A DNA stretch of 64,000 nucleotides, from assembly GCA_036250195.1 (NCBI GenBank), contig JAVHZZ010000005.1:70565505-70629504 (forward strand), read 5' to 3'. Within the stretch, counting starts at the first letter, position 1. Each line of letters starts with the position of its first letter. The DNA is from Mixophyes australis. Lineage: Eukaryota > Chordata > Amphibia > Anura > Limnodynastidae. The notes below the pieces were generated by a model, which was not told where the DNA came from, made no database searches, and was given only the letters and a program-made list of their open reading frames with translations. A program made the translations under genes and the position numbers. Positions 56,690 through 64,000 of the stretch are shown piece by piece.

Positions 56690-57545
56690 GCTGCCCCAGT
56701 TAGCTGTAAGTGCTGTTATTGTGAAGTGGAAATGTCTAGGAGTAACAACAGCTCAGCCATGAAGCGCTAGACCACACAAGCTCACAGAATGGACCACCTA
56801 ATGCTACAGCATGCAGTGCATAAAATTATCTGTCCGTGTGTTGCAAAGCTCACTATTGAGTTCAGATTACCATATGCAATACCAAGCGTTGACTGGAATG
56901 GTGTAAAATACACCACCATTGCATTCTGGAGCAGTGGAAGCGTGTTCTCTGGAATGATGAATCACAGTTGATCATCTGGAAGTCTAACAGATGAATCTGA
57001 GTTTGGCAGATGCCAGGAGAACGCTTCATACCTGGATGCGTATTGCCTACTGTAAGGTTTGGTGGAGTAGGGAAAATGGTCTGAGGCTGTTTTTCATTGT
57101 TTGGCCTAGGCCCCCATTTCCACTGAAGGAAAATCTTAATGTCACAGGATACTATGACATTATAGAGAATTGCATGCTTCCAGCTATGTGGCAACAGTTT
57201 GGGGAAGGCGCTTTCCTGTATTAGCATGACAATGCCCCATGAACAAATCAAGGTCCATCAAAAAATGTTTTCCCGAGACTTGTGTGGAAGAACTTGACTG
57301 GCCTGCACAGAGACCTGACCTCAACACCTTTTGGATGAATTGGAACACCAGCTGTGAGTAGGCCTTATTATCCAACATCAATACATAAACTCACTAATGT
57401 TATTTTACTCAAATCCCCGCAGCTATGTCCCAAAATCTAGTGGATAGCCTTCCTAGATGAATAGAGGGTGTTATAACAGCAAATGGCTTTGGAATGAGAT
57501 GTTCAACAAGCACATATGTTCACATACTTTTGGCTATTTAGAATA
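56690..57545 (+). pseudogene. Decayed Tc1/mariner-like transposase
   Basis: Pieces in order: RAAPVSCKCCYCEVEMSRSN, SSGSVFSGMMNHS, RRIWVWRMPGERFIPG-like text at 56990, VKFGGVWENGLRLFF region (about 57055-57100), GYYDIIENCMLPAMWQQF (57148-57200), HDNAP (57227-57241) holding the expected second Asp, and a WPAQRPDLN-type segment (57300-57325). Stops and frame changes interrupt it. The 3' end ACATACTTTTGGCTATTTAG resembles the terminal repeat of this family. No active product. Confidence 0.75.
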
Positions 57546-57726
57546 ATATTAGGCACTTTAGCAGTAAATGTATTATTGTTTGGGACTTGGAACATGAAAT
57601 TAAATTAATTACTAGTCACTTGGAATGTATGATTGAGTGTTACAGGTGCTAGGAATGTTAGAGAACATTACAGTAGTTGTTGTTACTGGTGATTTAAATA
57701 TATTGTTGGGCACGTTAATGGGCATT

Positions 57727-57741
57727 ATAATAATAATAATA

Positions 57742-57785
<44 letters not shown>

Positions 57786-57786
57786 C
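57727..57786. repeat. (AAT)n-(ATT)n microsatellite
   Basis: TAATAATAATAATAA runs into ATTATTATT..., giving a self-complementary junction near 57745. Confidence 0.95.
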
Positions 57787-59744
57787 ATCATTACTGGGCA
57801 TTGCTAATGGCTGAAATGGAAAATTATTCACATTACTGCTACTGAGAAGGTATTAATGGAGATATTAGTGGCACTGACAATAAATTACTTAACACATTTC
57901 TGTAGCTGGGTATATATTATTAGGCATTAGTGGTGCTGGAAATATGCAATTGTATACATTACTGGATATTACTGGAATTGGGAATATATTATCAAGTATA
58001 TTTTATGTTTCAGTCTCACTTTACCTTTAATCTGCCACTGTAGCTTGATGTTCCCTACATTATACAATTTGAACCTTAATCCTGTGCTCCCACACCCCTC
58101 CACACATTGATTCCTAGCTGCTTTTCTTTCAAAGCTGCAAAAACTGCAATGTTTTGGATGTATAACCTCCTTTTGTGAGGCATACATATGGGGCAGATTT
58201 GTGTGAAGCATATGTGGTTCAGATTGATGTGCTCTCTGTAAATGCTTCATATGCTGTTCTTTATCTTATACCAATAATTAAAAACAGTGGTAGTGGTCAG
58301 CTGGATAATGATTGAGGAAGATAGCACAGTTTTACAGCTGCCTCAGGAATCAGATATTTTAGAATTGCCCTTTGTAGAGTAAGATCTAGAGTTAGAAAAT
58401 ACTTTAGGAACATCCATCCATATAAAGGATGGGGGAAGGAGAATAGTACTGCCAGTATGCTAATATGATAACGGATTACATTAATAAAAGAAAAAGTCAT
58501 ACCAAATTCACATGCATTTTAGTTTGGTGTGACAAGTGTTTCAGACCGTTTCATATAATTTATAGTATGACAATTTTATCTAAACTTCTGTTATAACCAT
58601 CTTCCAAAACATGTCATCTTGTAGCATATAGAAATGCCAAATATTCATTAAACACTTTTATATTCAATGACAGGGGCTATGATTGTACTGAAAATTCAAT
58701 CAGGCTCCCTGTCAGTTTAATAACGAGAATTTTAACATGCCCATGACAAAATCACCCAAGCATAATATTGCCTTTGCCAGGCTAAAGCTTGTTTCTAATT
58801 CTGATATTCTCAATCCCATAAAAACATTACAAATGTTACATTATTTTGAAATGCAGAAGAGTACATTGTGCTACATAGTAAACTGCACACTGTGCATTTC
58901 AATTAAAGAAAACATTAAAGCAGTGCATTTGGCAGTTTGTACCTGCATTATTTATTTTAATATTGAGAAACAGCACTGCATTTACTCTTTGCAGAAAGAC
59001 AGCAGGCAATACAAATCTTTCAAAGCCTCTAGTGGCAAGAAAACTATTACAGAGATGAATTGTAGACAGTCTCTAGAGGACTGGTGCTGTATGCTTGTTG
59101 TACAAAAGGCAGTTAGGATCACACTGAGAGGTGTCAAAACACTGGCAGTTGGGTTTACCCTTTGGACACCTTTTTCACCATGGAAGGTTTTATTTTATTT
59201 TTTATTTATTTCTTATGTTTGAGTTATGGTACATTTAATGCATACAAAGTGCTCATGGAAAACACAACTTTTTTATTTAGTTATTTATATTTTAGCTGGT
59301 GTGTCTATTGATATATGCATATTATTCAATTTGTGTTCTGTCAAGTAATGAAGTTATTTTAACGACTATATGATATGACATTAACAGGTGTGAGTAAGTC
59401 TCAGAATTTAAAAGTATGTTGATTTCTGGAGAGGGAAGAAATAGCTTTGATGTGATGTCTTGTCATGAAACCTGTGGCATAGAGAGGGAAAAAAGGAAGA
59501 GTGAAAGGAAAAATGGATCAGAGGACTGATATGCGTAGCAAATCTCACAATAAGGAGGCTGGTCCCATGGGGAGTGGGTAGCCACTAGAAAGCATAGTAA
59601 TGCCCAGGTTGTGCAGAACAGGCCTCTCTCCTAGTTTTTAAAAGACCAAGAGAAAAAACATACTCTACTCTTCCATGGCCCACACCTTGGCTGGGTCCTG
59701 ACTACTATCTCATTTGCTTACCCATGCCTGGCTCTGGACCTGCG
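57787..59744. other. No gene recognised
   Basis: One 161-codon open frame (58737-59222) has no motif, no homologous look and ordinary AT-rich composition; I do not call it a gene. Confidence 0.4.
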
Positions 59745-60080
59745 GGGCAGAGAGAGACACATGGGGAAACAGAGGTACTCATACAATATTGGAGACAATA
59801 GGTTTACAGATAAAGGGGGGAAGGTGATAAAGGGCCAGATGCACACACAAATGGGAGGAATAGGTGGTACAGTGGCACACATGGGGAGGCCAAGGGAGAG
59901 AGGGTTACAGATACAAAATTGGAGAAAAAGAGACAAACACATAGGGCAAGACAAATACGGGGGTGAAAGAGACAGACACACTGGAGTGTGGGGAAGAGAG
60001 TTGCATACACATGCAGAGGGTGAGGCTGAAAACATTGGAAGGAGGATGGAGTCAGGGTGGTTCGAGAGAAAAGCATAAGT
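59745..60080. repeat. Purine-rich, weakly repetitive tract
   Basis: Strong strand bias (G and A) with recurring GAGAGACACA, CACATGGGGA and GAGACAGACACA motifs. Looks like a degenerate minisatellite. The open frames over it are composition artefacts. Confidence 0.5.
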
Positions 60081-60737
60081 CAAGGCCAAAGGGTGGGCCG
60101 GTAATAATGGAAAATTGATGGGAAGGCTGGATTTGTAACAAATTTAGCCAAGGTGATTAGTGGAAAGACTGAGGAATGCACACTTAAGCTTCATTTTATT
60201 TTATTTATCCACCTGTGTCTGCTAACATCGCACTGACTTGAAGATGTTGTGCACAGTAATACGCCTGCCAATAGAGAAAATAGGGGGAAGGAGAAGAGGA
60301 ATTTAGGTGCCGCACACTCCAGTAGAAGAGGAGCAAAGGAAGGGGGCAGAGTTTTGCATGTGCAAAGCACAAGAAAGCCTTATCTAAACCAAATGGCCAC
60401 AAGCTACAAATTGCAGATAAAGGCACAATTTTCAAACAAGACTTGCAGCAAATCGGCATCCCAATTTTTATCATGGTCTGAATGCATCCCACTGGATATG
60501 TGATGCTGTGATTTAGAAAACCATTGGGAAACACATAGAGAAATATGACAAACAATAAAGGTGCATTGGCCCACCTGTACCTGTTAACATTATGATACAC
60601 CTACTCAAAACTACTTGTTTGAAGGCTGGCTAAGAGGTATATATTTTTTGTTTATTTTATGTTATTTTTGCCCTATGGTTTGCATGTGTTGAATGTAAGA
60701 TAGTTGACCTGATTTTTTGTTTTGCTTTGTGTAATTT
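60081..60737. other. No gene recognised
   Basis: Nothing supportable apart from a TTTTATTTTA run near 60190. Confidence 0.4.
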
Positions 60738-61070
60738 CAGGTGATTCAGGAAATGGGTGTTACTCAAGGTTAATAACACCTCTATTAAACCCTTATACTC
60801 CTGCTGATCACAAATATAATGAGGTGCATGTATCCACTAGAGGTGTAATCGACTGTACTTTTGGACTATTAAAGAGCAAGTTCAGATGCCTTGACAAATG
60901 CCTATGCTGCACAATATTGCTTTACATCTATGTGAGGTGGATCCTAATATTAGTACAGCATACAGTGAGGAAGCAGGGATGCAAGTAACACCATTTCATG
61001 TGAAGAACAAAGCGGGGAGAGGCAGGTACATTAAAGACTCAGCCAGACCTATTTCACCTGTAAGTACATA
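60738..61070 (+). pseudogene. PIF/Harbinger transposase fragment (HARBI1-like)
   Basis: GDSGNG, LITPLLNPYTPADHKYNEVH, STRGVIDCTFGLLKSKFRCL, then, after a frameshift, MLHNIALHLCEVDPN, matches the C-terminal third of Harbinger transposases (pattern GDSGYP...TPLLNP...YN..H...R..IE..FG.LK.RFRCL). The last catalytic Glu appears as Asp (VIDCTF). The N-terminal two thirds are missing. Confidence 0.75.
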
Positions 61071-61699
61071 TGCAAAAAATCTATTCAGTATGTTCTTGTT
61101 TGCATACACCCTTCTTAGTACAGTTAACTCAACTTTTTCCTCCAGTGGTCGGACCTGACCCCTGTGTAATGTAATCCAGGCGTGGAGTCCAGTCATTGCT
61201 GCTTTAAAACCGGCAATCTCACTCTGGCCATTGTAACTGATGTCATTTCTATATAGAGACATTTTACACAGTCGCATTTTAGATCTGGCGGTTAGCAAAA
61301 GTTATATGTCAGTAATATAGTAGTCTACCCCACAATATATATATATAAAGATTTATCATGTAAATTAACAGTGGTCTGGTGACTACAGCTTAATAAACCA
61401 AATCCTGGTATGTGTAATTCACAAACAAATATTCACCTTTACTTACCACTGCCTTATTAGTAGCTCATACTTATGGTGTATAATTTGTGTATTGCAATAA
61501 AAGTTAAAAATGTTGTAATATACAACATAAGATATTGGCAATTATTATACCAATATGTCTATACATAAGCAGGCAGCTATGTTAATATACTGAAAGACCA
61601 ACAGCATGCATTGGCAAGCAGAAACCAATTTTATTTAGACAATCTAACAAAAAAATAAAACTTTGGTAATCACCTATAATGGACAACAAGTAATTTTTG
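61071..61699. other. No gene recognised
   Basis: AT-rich sequence between the two presumed Harbinger segments. Confidence 0.4.
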
Positions 61700-62190
61700 T
61701 TATTTTTTTTTTTTGGCAGGGCATTCCTTAATAGAACCCTTGGACGTGCCTCTCCTGTGCTTACCCATTGTACACAAAGTCAGACAAGGGTGTTGTTGGT
61801 GCCAAAGTAGATTGGGTACTAGTTAGGCTGGTTTCCCTTGAGGTTGTGAGTGCACTTAGGATTTTGTATTATAATGCTTTCCAACTGATCAAAAGCTGAA
61901 CATATTCTTGAGGTAATATCTTGAGCTGACCGTGTTAAGTTATTGACTGCAGATGTCATTTCAACCATCCTGACATCTATGTATGCAAGTGAATTAGTTA
62001 TTCTAACTTTAGGAATCTGAGACCCATGCAAATTGTGCACCACCTTTGTCAGATGATTTTAGATACCTCTCATTTGTCCTCTAAGGTCAAGCATGAATTG
62101 TAATTGCATACTTCGGAACTACTCCAAGGTTCTATAAAGATTATTAAGGGATGGTGGAGGTCATAGGAACTCAGTCTCAACTGGTGTCTA
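61700..62190 (-). pseudogene. Possible Harbinger second-ORF fragment
   Basis: The minus strand encodes MVEMTSAVNNLTRSAQDITS-type sequence (61819-62043) and, upstream in another frame, LPPPSLNNLY and FMLDLRGQMRG. It resembles the helical C-terminus of the Myb/SANT-like DNA-binding protein that Harbinger elements carry as a second gene. Its convergent orientation to the transposase relic supports this. The family match is from memory and weak. Confidence 0.4.
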
Positions 62191-62198
62191 TTCTACAT

Positions 62199-62549
62199 CG
62201 TCATCATCATCATTTACTTATATAGTGCCACTGATTCTGCAGCGCTGTACAGAGAACTCATTCACATCTGTCCCTGCCCCACTGGAGCTCACAGTCTAAA
62301 TTCCCTAATATAGACACACACTCACACACAGACAGAGAGGTAGAGACTAGGGTCAATTTTGATAGCAGCCAATTAACCTACTAGTATGTTTTTTGGAGTG
62401 TGGGAGGAAACCGGAGCACTTGGAGGAAACCCACGCAAACACAGGGAGAACATACAAACTCCACACAGATAAGGCCATGGTTGGGAATTGAACTCATGAC
62501 CCCAGTGGTGTGAGGCAGAAGTGCTACCACTACGCCACCGTGCTGCCCC
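62199..62549 (-). mobile_element. Full-length V-type SINE, second copy
   Basis: Head GGGGCAGCACGGTGGCGTAG, GTTGGGAATTG, central domain, (GT)n linker and L2-like tail with ATGATGATGA, as in 51672-52014 but slightly more diverged. Confidence 0.92.
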
Positions 62550-62950
62550 ATACATGTGCTTCATCTTGTTGTGGTTCAAACACAAAATGCAGGATTATAA
62601 AAATGTGGCTATACAAAATAATACTTTAGGGGACTGATCACTTTTCTAACCACGTTATTCTAGTTTTTCATTTTTTATTAATTTTGAGAATTATTGACAT
62701 TTTTTTCTTTAGTTGAATGTTGTAAGACGAAATGTGTAACTAAAGTTGGCAAAGGTTTGATTTAATTTATTTCAATTTCCATGGTGTAATGTGAAAAAAA
62801 GTAATGATTTTGACAGCGTGTGATAATATTCTATAGGCACTGTAAGTGGAACTGCTGCGGTCTAAGTGTATCAGAGCCCCATTTTTAAATAATTTACTGC
62901 ATGTCTAATCCCTGCATTAGGAATCATTTTCATTATGATGTTTGCGCTTG
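62550..62950. other. No gene recognised
   Basis: AT-rich sequence between the V-SINE and the next repeat; nothing supportable. Confidence 0.4.
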
Positions 62951-63122
62951 AGAGGGCTGGCTGGTAAAATTTAGCCTGGGCAAGACTTGACTCAGAAGAC
63001 CATTAAGAACATTATAAAGCAGTAAAATGCAGGTAGCCCAGTGACCCAACAACCTAAGGTAATACACTGTGGGACCGGCTCAGGGGGCAGATGCCCACCT
63101 CTCCCCAGCCCAGCCAGCCCCT
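62951..63122. mobile_element. Non-autonomous repeat with AGGGCTGG ends, copy 2
   Basis: Second copy of the 41337-41505 family, with better ends: GAGGGCTGGCTGG against CCAGCCAGCCCCT. Confidence 0.62.
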
Positions 63123-63339
63123 GGGAATGGAGGAGGTAAGAATCTTGTTTTTTTGTAAATTAAACTCACCTGCTAATTTGCCATCATCATATAAGGGCCT
63201 GAATGTTCATGCCATATGCTGTGTCAAGAATAAAATAAAAGCTAAATATTATATAAATACTTATATTTAATTAATGTTTAGTTTACTCCCCAGACCTATG
63301 TAGGGATAATGGCCAGTCTGTATCCTGCACTTTAACCCA

Positions 63340-63385
63340 GTGCAGTATCTATAAATGGTGATGATGATGATGATGATGATGATGA
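63340..63385 (+). mobile_element. L2/V-SINE tail remnant
   Basis: CTATAAATGGTGATGATG followed by more GAT units, the terminal motif of the L2/SINE tail. Confidence 0.65.
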
Positions 63386-64000
63386 TCTCCATCTACAAAG
63401 TTCCTATACTTCTGACTCATAGGAGGTGTACACAAAGGTCAGGAGTGGTCATCCTCTTGTTGCTGCTGCTGCTTTGCGCTACTCCACCATCTTCCCCTAT
63501 ACTCTGTGCTTGATGTCATGGAATCGCTTTCTGCAATTCAACACACTGCATTTACTGCCCACTCAAATAAAAAATGGTATACAGGAAACAGAGATGAACC
63601 ACCTAAGGCAAGTTCCTGAGGATGCTACCCTTCACCATCCCTGACAACAGCAACAATTACTAAGTTTAGCAACATTAGCCAAAGGCTGCAGCTAAGTTAC
63701 TGGTCGAAAATGTTACCTACACAAAATGTGACATTAATCTGTAGTAGGTCATTTGAAAACAAACTTATGCCATCCACTATATGCATTGAAAATAAAAATA
63801 AAATAATGCAGCAATACTGAAAAAATAATATAAACATTAAAAATAGTCTATTGGTAGAATCTTAAAATGGAGTCTAAAAAAAGATTAATCCACTTATAGT
63901 TAAATATTTAATATATATTTATCACTGCCATATATGAATTAATACTAAAATAATAAGTAGTTCAAAGTACATTACTAGTGGCATAAAAATAGAAATAGTT
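63386..64000. other. No gene recognised
   Basis: No supportable feature. Confidence 0.45.

Noticed and set aside
58737..59222. 161-codon open frame
   Set aside because: No motif, no family resemblance, AT-rich like its surroundings; length is within chance for 64 kb.
59718..60089. Overlapping frames on both strands at about 59.7-60.1 kb
   Set aside because: Explained by the purine-rich, weakly repeated tract, which suppresses stops in several frames.
41940..64000. Host gene exons in the right third of the window
   Set aside because: No open frame with conserved-looking protein plus splice signals was found outside the transposon relics.

Overview
The window looks like intergenic or intronic DNA of a vertebrate with a large, transposon-rich genome, most likely a frog. 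The evidence is the mix of element families: L2-clade LINEs, tRNA-derived V-type SINEs with L2-like tails, Penelope-like elements, a sushi-type Ty3/Gypsy chromovirus, Tc1/mariner, hAT and PIF/Harbinger remains, and several fold-back MITEs. No host protein-coding exon, tRNA, rRNA or CRISPR array could be supported. The species call is inference; the element identities rest on motifs visible in the sequence.

Layout. 0-9 kb: a decayed L2 LINE (600-2243), fold-back MITEs (3334-3543 and 7189-7363), two damaged V-SINEs, a short L2 relic and LTR-like debris. 9.2-13.6 kb: a well preserved Penelope-like element (PLE) on the minus strand, with an upstream basic ORF overlapping an uninterrupted 786-codon RT/GIY-YIG ORF. 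Its 3' region holds a complete-looking hammerhead ribozyme and ends at a (TA)n tract. 13.8-17.8 kb: an L2 tail, two copies of one MITE family (the second split by a 123-bp insert) and an internally deleted Tc1-like element. 19.55-27.83 kb: a complete, apparently intact Ty3/Gypsy element of the Tf1/sushi type. It has 2009-bp LTRs differing at one base, a 5-bp target duplication, and gag and pol joined by a predicted -1 frameshift signal. It also has a predicted self-priming site and an RNA leader full of hairpins, and it sits inside older LTR-like DNA. 30.5-33.3 kb: a 5'-truncated L2 LINE with an uninterrupted 837-codon frame. 34.6-37.6 kb: a PLE terminal fragment with a degenerate hammerhead, split by a 2.3-kb non-autonomous hAT element with perfect 8-bp target duplications. 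37.9-38.9 kb: a broken gene of an unnamed repetitive family. 42.0-42.3 kb: a long inverted repeat. 42.3-51 kb: mostly unrecognised AT-rich DNA. 51.1-54.2 kb: an old PLE interrupted by a full-length V-SINE. 56.7-57.5 kb: a decayed Tc1 transposase. 60.7-62.5 kb: PIF/Harbinger remains with a V-SINE. The rest is simple repeats and short element tails.

How the parts work together. The young elements carry RNA-level control in cis. The sushi element appears to prime reverse transcription from the 5' end of its own RNA. It makes Gag-Pol through a slippery heptamer and H-type pseudoknot at the same place as in the domesticated relative PEG10. The PLE carries a hammerhead whose short stem III is a palindrome, as expected of a ribozyme working as a dimer. 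The SINEs carry L2-type 3' tails, consistent with mobilisation by L2 reverse transcriptase.
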